A stretch of 64,000 bases of DNA from an uncultured Tateyamaria sp. (GCF_947503045.1 NZ_CANNCF010000003.1:1-64000); one strand, 5' to 3'. Shown: positions 43,068-52,494, numbered from the stretch's first letter. Notes: generated from the letters alone by a model not told the origin. Numbers and translations are program-made.

Positions 43068-45599
43068 ATGGGACCAATCAAGGCGACCGGAGACATGGAA
43101 CGTGCGTTGGACCATTGTGCGTCCGAGCCGGTTCACATTCCAGGCTCAATCCAAGGTCACGGCGCCTTGCTTGCGTTTGACAATGAAAGCATGCGCTTGA
43201 CACATGCGAGCACCAATCTTGAAGCTGTGACCGGCTTTGCGGTGGACAAGGTTCTGGGTGAGAACATCAATGATGTTTTCCCGACCGGTGTGCGGCACGA
43301 TATGGTCAACAATTTGCTTCCAAGCTTTTTGAAGCAAGACACCCGGATGCTTGACCCTGTCGAGTTGAACCAGAAGGTGTTGCGCGCCACTGCGTCGGCC
43401 GCAGGTGCTGCAACGATTTTTGAGTTCGAACAGGCCAAAGATCGGGCATCGATGACCAGCGACATTATCAAACAACTCGCGTTTTCGACACAGCGCCTTC
43501 AGTCCGTTGAAAGCTGTGAGGCGCTGTTCAAGCTGACCGTTCAACTGATGCAAGTGCTCACCGGGTATCAGCGCGTGATGGTCTATGAGTTCGACGCTGA
43601 AGACAACGGTACCGTCCGGGCGGAGGCGCTTTCTGGCAATGCGGAACCCTTTCTGGGGCTGAGTTTCCCGGCTTGGGACATTCCCCCGCAGGCCCGGGCC
43701 ATTATGAAACGCACTCCGTTTCGCTATATCGGCGATGTGAACGCGGCCAACGTGCCGGTGTTGGCTGCAGATACGGACATACCGCCATTGGATATGACGC
43801 AGTCCCATCTTCGCGGCGTGTCCGAAGTGCATCTGGAATACCTCAGAAACATGGGAACTCAGTCGTCGTTGACGTTGAATGTGGTTGTGGACGACCGGTT
43901 GTGGGGCATGATTTCGTTACATCACCCGCAACCTGGCGTCCCTGATCCATCCATACGTGAGTTTTGCCGGAATTTCGTTCGGTTTTTTGGGCTGAAGCTC
44001 GCCACAATGCTGCAAAAGGACCGGCTGAACCATCTGCGGCGGGCAAATACGCTGCGCACAGAAATGACGGAGGTCGCGGCCTCTGGCGATGCCGATATTC
44101 GGTTCAGCACGCGGTTGCTGGAACAGCTCACAGACGCAATGCAGGCCGATGGCGCGCTGCTTGCCAAAGACGGGTTTGTACAAGCCTGCGGCGTTGTCCC
44201 GAAACATGCAGCGAGCGCGTTGATTGAGTTTGCCAACACGCAAGACGCGCCCGTCAAAACCTCGACACTGCGCACGGACTATCCAGACCTGGCCTCGGCA
44301 CTTGGGAAAAACATTGCGGGCATGCATCTGACCCCAATTCGAGACGACAATATGGTCGCCTTTTTCCGGCGCGACAGGGAACAGATGACGACGTGGGCTG
44401 GGGCACCTCAAAAGACGATAACCGGAACGGGTTCTGACGCTCGGTTGCGCCCCCGGGGATCGTTTGCCGCATATAAAGAGACTGTGCGCGGCACGTCCAA
44501 CCCGTGGACGCAGGAACAAGACGAATTTGCCAGTGATGTCTGGGCGATCCTGATCAATTCGGAGCACAAAGCGCTGATCGAAAAGACCTCGCGCCAGCAG
44601 AAAATGCTCATCGGCGAGCTGAACCACCGCGTGCGAAACCTTCTGGCACTGATCCGGTCCTTGTCGAGACAATCGCGGGTTACGTCCAGTTCGATCGATC
44701 ACTACGTCGATACGCTCGAAGCGCGGATCGAAGCTGTGGCGAATGCGCATTCCATGGCGGTCGAGCAACCCCAGGCGATTGTCAGTGTTCAGAGTATTTT
44801 GCGCCAAGAAGCGGAAGCCCATAACAGTGAACGGAACCGTGTCCGGATTTCTGGGCCAGAGATTGGACTGCACTCTGAAGTGACCCCGATCTTTGCCTTG
44901 GTTATTCATGAACTTATGACGAACGCGGCCAAATATGGCGCCTTGTCCGGTCCTGACGGTGTGGTCGAAATCAAGATAGAGATGCAGGGTAGCGGTTTGA
45001 AACTGCAATGGACGGAGAGTGGCGGGCCGAAAGTCACGGCCCCCGAGCACGAAGGGTTTGGCACGACCTTGTTGGACAATGCGGTTCCGAAGGATTTGCG
45101 CGGGACCATTGCACGTGACTTTGCCGAAGACGGGTTGCGGTGCGTTCTGGAACTGCCAAACGCGTTGATCAGCGTCGTCCCCAGCCCATCTGAAACACCA
45201 CAGGAGTCTGACCCCAATAACTTGTCGTCGACCTCTACTCGTTTGGATCGGGCCCACGGGGTATGTCTGCTGGTTGAAGACAACTTCGTTGTGTCCATGG
45301 ATACGATGGATGTCCTGACGAGCTTGGGATTTGAGAATGTGCAAACCGCGAGCTCCAGCCGGGATGCGCTGCAGGCCATCACGCATAACGTCCCTGAATT
45401 TGCCGTGCTGGACGTTAACCTGTCTGGCGGGGATACGTCTTTTTCGGTGGCCGAACGGTTGAAGGATCTGGGCGTGCCGTTCATTTTTGTGACGGGATAT
45501 GGCGTTGACGGCGTTCAGGATGGTCCGTTTTCAGAGGCGCGCGTGCTCAAGAAACCCCTGCGAAAACCGGCTTTGAGCGAGGTTTTGGACGACCTGTGA
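43068..45599 (+). CDS. bphP: bacteriophytochrome HWE histidine kinase with C-terminal receiver
   Basis: The start chosen is the ATG at 43068, with GGGGA 8 bases before; TTG 43044 and ATGs at 43053 and 43095 are alternatives. The 843-residue protein has a PAS2 domain with the biliverdin-binding Cys17 (CASEPVHIPGSIQGHG), a GAF domain with Asp204 (FPAWDIPPQAR; usual PASDIP) and His255 (SEVHLEYLRNMG), a PHY domain with the PRGSF tongue, an HWE-type kinase core (LIGELNHRVRNLL with the phospho-acceptor His, HELMTNAAKYG, LQWTESG) and a receiver domain (LLVEDNF, AVLDVNL, VTGYG, LKKPL). It is a red/far-red light-sensing kinase with its own receiver; its output partner is unknown. The heme oxygenase gene downstream overlaps its stop. 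Confidence 0.9.
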   Translation: MGPIKATGDMERALDHCASEPVHIPGSIQGHGALLAFDNESMRLTHASTNLEAVTGFAVDKVLGENINDVFPTGVRHDMVNNLLPSFLKQDTRMLDPVELNQKVLRATASAAGAATIFEFEQAKDRASMTSDIIKQLAFSTQRLQSVESCEALFKLTVQLMQVLTGYQRVMVYEFDAEDNGTVRAEALSGNAEPFLGLSFPAWDIPPQARAIMKRTPFRYIGDVNAANVPVLAADTDIPPLDMTQSHLRGVSEVHLEYLRNMGTQSSLTLNVVVDDRLWGMISLHHPQPGVPDPSIREFCRNFVRFFGLKLATMLQKDRLNHLRRANTLRTEMTEVAASGDADIRFSTRLLEQLTDAMQADGALLAKDGFVQACGVVPKHAASALIEFANTQDAPVKTSTLRTDYPDLASALGKNIAGMHLTPIRDDNMVAFFRRDREQMTTWAGAPQKTITGTGSDARLRPRGSFAAYKETVRGTSNPWTQEQDEFASDVWAILINSEHKALIEKTSRQQKMLIGELNHRVRNLLALIRSLSRQSRVTSSSIDHYVDTLEARIEAVANAHSMAVEQPQAIVSVQSILRQEAEAHNSERNRVRISGPEIGLHSEVTPIFALVIHELMTNAAKYGALSGPDGVVEIKIEMQGSGLKLQWTESGGPKVTAPEHEGFGTTLLDNAVPKDLRGTIARDFAEDGLRCVLELPNALISVVPSPSETPQESDPNNLSSTSTRLDRAHGVCLLVEDNFVVSMDTMDVLTSLGFENVQTASSSRDALQAITHNVPEFAVLDVNLSGGDTSFSVAERLKDLGVPFIFVTGYGVDGVQDGPFSEARVLKKPLRKPALSEVLDDL

Positions 45600-46174
45600 C
45601 GATACTTCGAACAGATCTCGAAACGATGCGCACTGAGCTGATGCGCGCCACGCAGGACATCCACTATGCACTGCACAGCGACCCCGTGTTTGCGTGCCTG
45701 ATGGACCCGCAGTTGACGGCGCATCAATACGCCCGCGCATTGTCTGTTTTTGCTGAGTTTTATGGCGCAATAGAGTGCGCGCGCGACTCACAATCCCATT
45801 TTCAGGAGTTGAGCCTGACATCGGAATGCAACGCCTTGTCTCGCGACGTTGGGCCGCGGAGTGGTCAGGCATCTCAATTTGATGTTCGGGGACGCGAAGA
45901 GCTGTTGGGCGCCCTGTATGTCGCTCACGGCGCCGCCTTCGGACGCAACAGCATGCGGGCCAATGTCGCTTCTCAGCTCCCGGAATTGCCCCACCATTTT
46001 CTGAACCTCCCGACGCAGTCGAACCGCTGGCGCAGCCTGAAAGAGAACCTAGAAAGGACCGGCACAGATGTGTTGACCCGCCAGCGCATCATTTGCGGGG
46101 CCAACACGGCTTTCTCGTTTATTGCGCGTGTGAGCAAACTCAAACAGCTTGACGGTGTCAGCGCGTTATCCTGA
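45596..46174 (+). CDS. bphO: biliverdin-producing heme oxygenase
   Basis: The 192-residue protein starts with GTG at 45596, overlapping the bacteriophytochrome stop (GTGA). It has the heme oxygenase pattern: LMRATQDIHYALHSDPVF with the proximal His, HQYARALSVFAEFYGAIE, and ELLGALYVAHGAAFGRNSM for the distal helix. It opens heme to biliverdin, carbon monoxide and iron, and the biliverdin serves as chromophore for the adjacent bacteriophytochrome. The usual gene order is bphO before bphP; here it is reversed. Confidence 0.83.
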   Translation: MTILRTDLETMRTELMRATQDIHYALHSDPVFACLMDPQLTAHQYARALSVFAEFYGAIECARDSQSHFQELSLTSECNALSRDVGPRSGQASQFDVRGREELLGALYVAHGAAFGRNSMRANVASQLPELPHHFLNLPTQSNRWRSLKENLERTGTDVLTRQRIICGANTAFSFIARVSKLKQLDGVSALS

Positions 46175-47142
46175 ACATTTGGCAACCGGCTGTGCGTTTT
46201 GGCGAACGTGGCCGCAGGGCAAAAATAAACGCCGCCGCCCGCGAATGCTGCGTGAACGATCCAAGAACATCAAACGGCGGCATCCTCCCGCGTCGTTCTG
46301 GTCAATCCGCTTAACAGGAAAGAAGTGGTTTTGGAACAGTACCGAGCGGACGGATAAAACGTTGGCTCTGAGGAAACAGCTGCGCTAGCTGATTTTTAGC
46401 GTCAGGTTTTGCCAGGCAAGCGTTTTGTCCGGTTAGTCCCGCGTTGCGTGAGTTCATACGCTGTGCAGTGAACGGCTCGATTTCCCAAATCGGCCAATGG
46501 TGCGAAACGCAGAGATTGTCTCCTGTTGCAGGCCACACTGCAACCTTAAGGTTCGTCGGCAAACGGCAGCTTGGGGCCGTCCTTGATCAAGCCCGATTGT
46601 CTACATTGAGCCCGCCTCTCATGTCAGTTGCGAACCCCAATTCCCCAATGCTGCGTTCCGTGTGACTATCCGCTTCTAACAGCATCCTACGCAGGCACCT
46701 CATTTTGCGGGCGAGCTGCGGCAGGCAAGATCGATGGTTCGTTCCCCCCGCTTTACGACCATGAGCGGCGTTAGAAACAAGCATAGGTCTGCCAGCATTG
46801 TAATTCAGGTGCCAAGCGACTACCTAAGGGGCACAAAGCTGTGGTCTTTTTCGGCAGAGGCGCATCGCCTGCCTGAGCGGACTACGGTCTTCTATCATCA
46901 AAATTCAATTGTCACGTGCCCTGGCAGGCATCTGATGCTTGGGAAGGTCGCCGATGTTATCGCGCATGACCGCGTCGCCCTTGCGTCAGGTTCATCTGTT
47001 TTGGCGGCCAAAACGCCCATGAACGGCGACCGGGCATGTGCTGCGCCATGTCGACCGATGCACCTAAGAAACGGCCCTGACACAATGACTTGTCAGCGAA
47101 AAAACAGTGAGGCGGCGCTTTCTCCGTCACAAGGATCAAATA
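46175..47142. other. gene-poor spacer (about 970 bases)
   Basis: No supported gene. A small frame at 46149-46388 overlaps the heme oxygenase end and has no domain. Short frames on both strands overlap and lack ribosome binding sites. The composition and broken frames suggest decayed DNA. The promoter of the gene at 47143 probably lies near its right end. Confidence 0.5.
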
Positions 47143-47496
47143 ATGACTTTTCCTGAATGGACGAAACCCTGCATTTACGGTGCTTTGGGTGGCGCGATTG
47201 CAGTTACTATCATCGGTTTTTCGTGGGGTGGCTGGACGACCAATGGCACCGCTCAAACCATGGCACAGGACTTGGCATCTGACGAAGTGACTTTGGCGAT
47301 GGTGCCGGTGTGTCTCAACATTTCGACAGCTGATCCAGAACGCACAGAGAAGCTCTCAATTCTTCAGGATCTCTCGGGATTTGGCCGTCGCAATGCAATG
47401 ATGGAAACAGGTTGGGCAATCCGCCCTGGCTCAGATGCACCGGACCGTGACCTTGCAGATGCCTGCCTCGCGGGGCTTGAGCTGGATGGGTCATAA
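47143..47496 (+). CDS. conserved small membrane-anchored protein
   Basis: The start is the ATG at 47143, with AAGGA 7 bases upstream; the frame opens at 47107. The 117-residue protein has one N-terminal hydrophobic segment (WTKPCIYGALGGAIAVTIIGFSWGGW) and a periplasmic part with two Cys (VPVCLNIST; ADACLAGLEL). Proteins of this layout are frequent in alphaproteobacteria; the function is not known. Its end overlaps the start chosen for the Cys-repeat protein. Confidence 0.7.
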   Translation: MTFPEWTKPCIYGALGGAIAVTIIGFSWGGWTTNGTAQTMAQDLASDEVTLAMVPVCLNISTADPERTEKLSILQDLSGFGRRNAMMETGWAIRPGSDAPDRDLADACLAGLELDGS

Positions 47497-48313
47497 TCCA
47501 AAAGCGACGCTGCAATCGTCACAAGCAGATTGCAGGACACCCTTGTTGGCGGACGCCCGAATATTTTGGGTCTTTTTTATGGGGCCAGTCCTTGCTCTGC
47601 TTCTGTTGGCAATCCCCGTGCTGGCCCAAACCATGCCGGAAAATGCAAGCGCAAGGAGCTATGGTGACGGTTGGGGATGCAATGTCGGATATCGGCTGAC
47701 AGCTGATAACTGTGCAGCGGTCGTGGCGCCGGAAAATGCATATGAAACCAACCGCACCTACGGTTCCGGATGGGAATGTCATCACGGGTTTCGCAAGGTC
47801 AATGAAACGGCCTGTGTTGCTGTGTTGGTCCCCGATGGCGGGTTTCTGGCCCCTTCGGGCGAACGTTGGCACTGCCTGCGCGGATTTCTCAAGGTTGACG
47901 ATACCTGCCAAGAGGTCGTCGTGCCTGAGAACGGCTATCTGGTGGAAGCGTCCTATGGATCTGCGTGGGAATGCAGACGCGGGTTTGAGCAGGTGGATGA
48001 CAGTTGCACCGCAATTGTGGTTCCGATCAACGGATATCTGAATGGATCTGGGTACGGACAGCCCTGGACCTGCGAACGTGGGTTCGTTGAGCAGGACGGT
48101 CTGTGCGCGACCGTCGTCATCCCGGAATTCGCATATTTCGACGATGCATCTTACGGAGAGGGATGGAAATGCCAGAGGGGATATAAAGCCTCCGGTGCAG
48201 GTTGCGAAGCGATCGATATCCCCGCGAACGCCCATCTCGACAGGTCAGGGAACCGTTGGAAATGCAACCGGAATTTCCAGAAGTCCAAGGGGCAGTGCGT
48301 TTTCAATAATTGA
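47486..48313 (+). CDS. secreted protein with seven cysteine-containing tandem repeats
   Basis: The start at 47486 overlaps the upstream gene; an ATG at 47579 at the head of the hydrophobic stretch is an alternative. A signal sequence (VFFMGPVLALLLLAIPVLAQ) precedes seven tandem repeats of 31-34 residues covering the rest of the protein. Each repeat has the pattern P-x-N-x-Y/H-L, a Gly-rich turn, an invariant W-x-C-x-x-G-F/Y, then a second Cys 8-11 residues later. Two Cys per repeat suggests one disulfide each. No enzyme motif is seen. It is probably a periplasmic or surface binding protein. It lies 70 bases before the DUF1611 gene. Confidence 0.75.
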   Translation: MGHNPKATLQSSQADCRTPLLADARIFWVFFMGPVLALLLLAIPVLAQTMPENASARSYGDGWGCNVGYRLTADNCAAVVAPENAYETNRTYGSGWECHHGFRKVNETACVAVLVPDGGFLAPSGERWHCLRGFLKVDDTCQEVVVPENGYLVEASYGSAWECRRGFEQVDDSCTAIVVPINGYLNGSGYGQPWTCERGFVEQDGLCATVVIPEFAYFDDASYGEGWKCQRGYKASGAGCEAIDIPANAHLDRSGNRWKCNRNFQKSKGQCVFNN

Positions 48314-48383
48314 GCGCATCGCACGGGGACGCACACTTCAATATCCCGTCCGGTGAACGCCTTGCCATCAAAAGGAAAATACG

Positions 48384-49583
48384 ATGAAAACCGATATCCA
48401 GACGGTAGATACCGTTCGCCGCCCCGTCAGAGGCGCTCAGGCGCCCCCGGTGATCGAAATCACACCGACACGCTCATATGCGCTCACCAAAGTCGCCGCA
48501 CAGCCGACAGCGGTTGTCTATTGCGAAGGCAACTTTGCCAGAATTGATGGCAAGACAGCCAATGGCCTTGTGCGTCATTCAGAGGCGTACAGGATCGTAT
48601 CGGTCATCGACAGTATCCACAGCGGCGGGAACGCCGGGCAGGTCCTTGACGACGTGACCAACGGCATACCAATTCACAAAGACCTGGATGCCGCTGTCGC
48701 TCACGAAACCATCGTCCCCGATACTTTCATCTATGGAATGGCCCCCTCAACCGGGCGCCTTTCGACAACTGATCGCGGCGTCGTACTGGATGCGATCGCG
48801 CGCGGGATGAACATCGTCAGTGGCCTGCATGAATATCTGAGCGATGACATGGAAATTGCGCAAGCCGCATTGGCCAGACAGGTCACCATCCGCGATATCC
48901 GCAAACCAAAGCTGAGCAAAGACATGCGCCTATTCGACGGCAGTGTCGCGCGTGTTGATGCACTGCGTATCGCCGTTCTCGGGACCGATTGCGCCATCGG
49001 AAAGCGGACGACCGCGACGGTGTTGGCCCGTGCCTTGAATGCCAAGGGCATCAAGACCGTGCTGGTTGGCACAGGCCAGACGGGTCTGATGCAGGGCGCA
49101 AAATATGGTGTGGCCATGGACGCTGTTCCGCCCCAATTCTGCTGTGGCGAACTTGAGGGAGCGATTGTTGCGGCCTCTGAGGCGGAGCGACCGGATGTCA
49201 TTTTGATCGAAGGCCAGGGCGCGCTTAGCCATCCTGCGTTCTGTACATCGGCCTTTATCCTGCGCGGCAGCCAGCCGAACGCCGTCATCCTTCAGCACGC
49301 ACCTAAACGGGCCCACCGCTGTGATTTTCCCAACATGCCGATGCCCACACCAGCGAGCGAGATTGCATTGATCGAGGCGTTTTCTGACACCAAGGTCATC
49401 GGAGTCACGCTCAATCACGAGGGGATGTCCGAAACCGAGATCACAAACACGATCATTGGACAAACCAAGAAACTCGGTCTGCCTGTGACCGACGCGCTTG
49501 GCCGACCAGAAGCGCATTTATTGGCGATGGTTGTTGCGGCCTATCCCGGCCTACAGCAAGAAACTGTCGGAGTCGCAATGTGA
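48384..49583 (+). CDS. DUF1611 family protein (DgcN-like N-acetyltransferase family)
   Basis: The 399-residue protein starts at an ATG preceded by AAGGA. The C-terminal part has the DUF1611 P-loop-like motif VLGTDCAIGKRTTATVLARAL (about residues 196-216) and the ILIEGQGALSHPAF segment. Family members include DgcN, which acetylates D-glutamate so that it can be epimerised and used. The N-terminal half (GNFARIDGKTANGLVRHSEA) is the usual companion domain. Its stop overlaps the start of the PLP racemase gene (GTGA). The substrate may be a D-amino acid, but it is not shown by the sequence. Confidence 0.82.
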   Translation: MKTDIQTVDTVRRPVRGAQAPPVIEITPTRSYALTKVAAQPTAVVYCEGNFARIDGKTANGLVRHSEAYRIVSVIDSIHSGGNAGQVLDDVTNGIPIHKDLDAAVAHETIVPDTFIYGMAPSTGRLSTTDRGVVLDAIARGMNIVSGLHEYLSDDMEIAQAALARQVTIRDIRKPKLSKDMRLFDGSVARVDALRIAVLGTDCAIGKRTTATVLARALNAKGIKTVLVGTGQTGLMQGAKYGVAMDAVPPQFCCGELEGAIVAASEAERPDVILIEGQGALSHPAFCTSAFILRGSQPNAVILQHAPKRAHRCDFPNMPMPTPASEIALIEAFSDTKVIGVTLNHEGMSETEITNTIIGQTKKLGLPVTDALGRPEAHLLAMVVAAYPGLQQETVGVAM

Positions 49584-50701
49584 GTTTCCCGCGGATAGAT
49601 GTTGATCTGAGCAAGATACGCCACAACACGCGGACCATTGTCGCGCGATTGAGGGGACGTGGCATCCACGTAACCACAGTCACCAAAGCTGTTTGTGGGC
49701 ATCCGGCCATCGCGCGCGCGATGCTCGATGGTGGCGCTGAGGGTCTGGCCGAAACCCGTTTGAGCAATGTGAAGCGGCTACGTCAAGCAGGAGTAACTTG
49801 TCCGGTCACATTGATCCGAACACCAATGCTGAGCCAAGTTGATGACGTCGTTCAACTCTGTGAGGCAAGCTATAACACCGAGATAACCGTGGTTGCGGCC
49901 TTGGCCGCTGCTGCCGTCCGGCAAAACAAGGTGCACGGCATTATCCTGATGGTCGAAATGGGTGATCTGCGCGAGGGGATCATGCCACACGACCTTGGTG
50001 ACATGGCACAGCGGGTCATCGACATGCCCGGTGTGGCGCTGAAGGGCATAGGAGCCAACTTCGCTTGTCTCAGCGGGATTGCCCCCACATCAGCGAAGAT
50101 GCGGGCATTGTCTGCACTTGCGGATAACGTCGAGGGTCAATGTGGCTCGTTCCTGCAAACGGTATCTGGTGGCAATTCTGCAAACCTGCCATGGGCGTTT
50201 GGCGTGCGCACGACTGGCCGGATCAACGATCTGCGCCTTGGCGAGGCCATACTGCTTGGCGTCGATCCGATCACGGGTGAGCAGATTGGTGGTCTGTTTA
50301 GAGATGCCTTTACGCTGGTCGCCGAAGTGATCGAGACGGGCGCCAAATCTGTACGCCCACACGTAAGCCGTGCGGACGGTACTTTGGCCAAGATCTGGCT
50401 TGTCCCTGACACCTCAGGATCCACGCGAGTCGTTCTTGGCATTGGGAACCAAGATACAGATGCGGCGGGGCTTTCGATGCCGTCTGGACATACGCTGATC
50501 GGTGCAACAAGCGATCATCTTGTCATTGGAACGAATGATGCGTCGCTTTGCGTTGGATCGGAAATGCGGTTTCAGATGAACTATAGCGCTTTGATGCGCG
50601 CCATGGCCGCCCCGGACATTCAGACAAATCTACGCAATGACCGACCCGTGCCAAACACACGTGATGCGGATGGCCCGAGCAAACACCTGGCATTGGTTTG
50701 A
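49580..50701 (+). CDS. fold-type III PLP-dependent racemase (alanine/ornithine racemase-like)
   Basis: The 373-residue protein starts with GTG at 49580 in the stop of the DUF1611 gene. The PLP Lys is Lys36 (HVTTVTKAVCGHPAIARAM) in a TIM-barrel layout typical of alanine-racemase family domain 1. VSGGNSANLPWA and RLGEAILLGVDPITGE are the phosphate-binding and closing segments of ornithine-racemase-like proteins. It probably interconverts D- and L-forms of an amino acid. Together with the coupled DUF1611 protein it may form a D-amino acid use pathway; the known partner of DgcN is an enolase-type racemase (DgcA), not this fold. Confidence 0.82.
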   Translation: MSFPRIDVDLSKIRHNTRTIVARLRGRGIHVTTVTKAVCGHPAIARAMLDGGAEGLAETRLSNVKRLRQAGVTCPVTLIRTPMLSQVDDVVQLCEASYNTEITVVAALAAAAVRQNKVHGIILMVEMGDLREGIMPHDLGDMAQRVIDMPGVALKGIGANFACLSGIAPTSAKMRALSALADNVEGQCGSFLQTVSGGNSANLPWAFGVRTTGRINDLRLGEAILLGVDPITGEQIGGLFRDAFTLVAEVIETGAKSVRPHVSRADGTLAKIWLVPDTSGSTRVVLGIGNQDTDAAGLSMPSGHTLIGATSDHLVIGTNDASLCVGSEMRFQMNYSALMRAMAAPDIQTNLRNDRPVPNTRDADGPSKHLALV

Positions 50702-50750
50702 ACAGCCTTGTTCAGACACGCCTGAATGAATTCAAAGAGGAGACTGCCAC

Positions 50751-50942
50751 TTGGCAAAACTGACAAAAACAAGCGTCTTCAAGGCGCAAGGCCCCAAGTC
50801 GGAGACACCGTTGGACAAGACAACCCGCATCGTTCGAAAGATGGTCGAAGAAGAGGCCGAGCAACGGCAAGCCAAGAACGACCGTCTCCGCAACGCGCGC
50901 CTCGAACGAGAAGCCAAAACTCCGAAAAAGTCCTCGCGCTAG
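50751..50942 (+). CDS. small basic/acidic protein of unknown function
   Basis: The 63-residue protein starts with TTG at 50751, supported by GAGGAG 9 bases upstream. It is highly charged and helical (RIVRKMVEEEAEQRQAKNDRLRNARLEREA), with no hydrophobic segment. It is probably a small nucleic-acid- or protein-binding helix, but nothing more can be said. It is 50 bases downstream of the racemase gene on the same strand. Confidence 0.6.
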   Translation: MAKLTKTSVFKAQGPKSETPLDKTTRIVRKMVEEEAEQRQAKNDRLRNARLEREAKTPKKSSR

Positions 50943-51036
50943 TGCATAAGCCAAGCCCGCCACCTAGCGACAACACAATCTTCGCCCATGTGTTTCAATC
51001 TGCAGGGGCGACAGGACACAGCTCAAGGAATACCCC

Positions 51037-51318
51037 ATGACACGCGAAGGCGAGAGCACAACAAAAGTTCACTATATCTGCCAGACATACGTGGAACAGA
51101 AGCCCGGGCGTGACGGGCAAGCACACCTCAAGATTGGCAAGCAATTTCAATATTCAACCGCAGCAGAAGCGCAGAACAGGGCAGAACGGGAAGCCCAGTC
51201 CGAGGATTGCGCCGGAGCTGATGCCTATATGATCAGTGAGGACCCGGACAGTGGCGAAGTCGGATCACCTAGCTTCCTCGTCAGGCTAGGAAATGTCCCG
51301 GAAACTGATGATTTTTAG
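51037..51318 (+). CDS. small conserved hypothetical protein
   Basis: The 93-residue protein starts at an ATG preceded by AAGGAA. It has KVHYICQTYVEQKPGRDG at the N-terminus, a central AAEAQNRAEREAQSEDCAGADAY helix and an acidic C-terminus. It is cytoplasmic by composition. Similar short proteins occur in related bacteria, but none with a known role. Confidence 0.65.
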   Translation: MTREGESTTKVHYICQTYVEQKPGRDGQAHLKIGKQFQYSTAAEAQNRAEREAQSEDCAGADAYMISEDPDSGEVGSPSFLVRLGNVPETDDF

Positions 51319-51762
51319 AGCTCGGCAATTGGCTAAGAATCCGCCCGCAAAACTGCGCCACGACAGTGGGCCGAGTTTACTAGAAAAGCGGCCTTGGCGC
51401 ACCCGCAGCGAAAGATCACTTTGTCCGCATCTATGACATTGGCCTTTAGCGCAGCGAAGGTTGGCTTCTACTGGTTGCCTGATCAGTCTCTGGTCAAAAC
51501 GCCCTCTGATACCAATGAGAAGTGGCCACCATTGCCCCCTAACCAACGTTCAACTCACTGGGTTTTGAGGCAGCGTGTCGCGGGGGAAATGACTACGTCC
51601 CGTTGCCGGGTTGGCGAAAGCCTTAGTTTACTCCGGTTCGAACGCGCTTCAACCCAACAAACTCTGCGCCACACTCAACCGCGCGCTGCGTTCGACCTCC
51701 ATATGCGTTCTGGCGTGATGTTTCATCTGGGCGGGTCCGGCCTTGATCTTTCAAACGACCGA
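51319..51762. other. gene-poor spacer
   Basis: About 440 bases with only short overlapping frames. A stretch at 51445-51475 (TTTAGCGCAGCGAAGGTTGG) resembles pieces of the degenerate dispersed motif found elsewhere in the window. Nothing else was recognised. Confidence 0.45.
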
Positions 51763-52371
51763 TTAGACCAGTCCCGCCATTTTCGCAAACGGATCCCAGT
51801 TTGGATCGTCATGCCATTCATATTCAGATTCGTCCGCCATCTCCTGTGCCTTTTCCAGGCCAAACAGATCCGCCCCAACTGCGAGCGCCATGTCCATCCC
51901 CGCAGACACGCCCGAAGAGGTATAGAACTTTCCATCCCTCACCCAGCGGGCCTGCTTGACCCAGGTGACATTGGGCGCGAGGGGGACGGTTGCCGTGAAA
52001 TCCAGCTTGTTCGTCGTGGCCCGCTTGCCGTCTAGCAACCCGGTCATGCCCAACAGGATCGTGCCTGTGCAGACCGCCAACACCCGCTCGGCCTTGGCGC
52101 CCGTGTCGCGCACCCATGTCATCAATTCCTCGTCTTTCGCGGCCTCTAGCGCGGAATCTCCGCCCGGGACGAACAGCAGGTCGTAGTCAGTGCTGTCGGA
52201 CAGGACGCGATCCACGACGATGTGCTGGCGATGACGGCTTTCGACGGGCTCGGGGCTTTTGGCGACGGTGATGACCTCGATATCGTTGCGAAACCCGCCC
52301 AGCAGCTCGATGGGGCCAAAGAAATCGAGTGTCTGAAATCCGGGAAAGACCAGTGCCGCCATTTTCCTCAT
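51763..52371 (-). CDS. DJ-1/PfpI family protein
   Basis: The start is an ATG at 52371, with GGAG 6 bases before; neighbouring ATGs at 52374 and 52362 are possible. The about 202-residue protein has the DJ-1/PfpI fold: AALVFPGFQTLDFFGPIE, YDLLFVPGGDSAL and the nucleophile elbow VLAVCTGTILLG with the reactive Cys, followed by LLDGKRATTNKL. It resembles isonitrile hydratase- and ThiJ-type members. It may act as a glyoxalase/deglycase, hydratase or stress protein; the substrate is unknown. Confidence 0.8.
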   Translation of the reverse strand: MRKMAALVFPGFQTLDFFGPIELLGGFRNDIEVITVAKSPEPVESRHRQHIVVDRVLSDSTDYDLLFVPGGDSALEAAKDEELMTWVRDTGAKAERVLAVCTGTILLGMTGLLDGKRATTNKLDFTATVPLAPNVTWVKQARWVRDGKFYTSSGVSAGMDMALAVGADLFGLEKAQEMADESEYEWHDDPNWDPFAKMAGLV

Positions 52372-52494
52372 CATCTGCTCCAGTTTTGGTGGCCATATCA
52401 ACCGTTCCCTGCACTTAGGGCGGCGCACGATCAGTGCGAGAGGTTTTGGAGTGGCGGTCGCAATGAACCGGCCAAAGGGGCATCGCCCTCCTCC

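Noticed and set aside
43917-45386. 489-residue minus-strand frame inside the bacteriophytochrome gene
   Set aside because: Antisense to a gene with a complete PAS-GAF-PHY-kinase-receiver architecture; no domain of its own.
46149-46388. 79-residue frame after the heme oxygenase gene
   Set aside because: It overlaps the heme oxygenase end, has a basic low-information sequence and no ribosome binding site.
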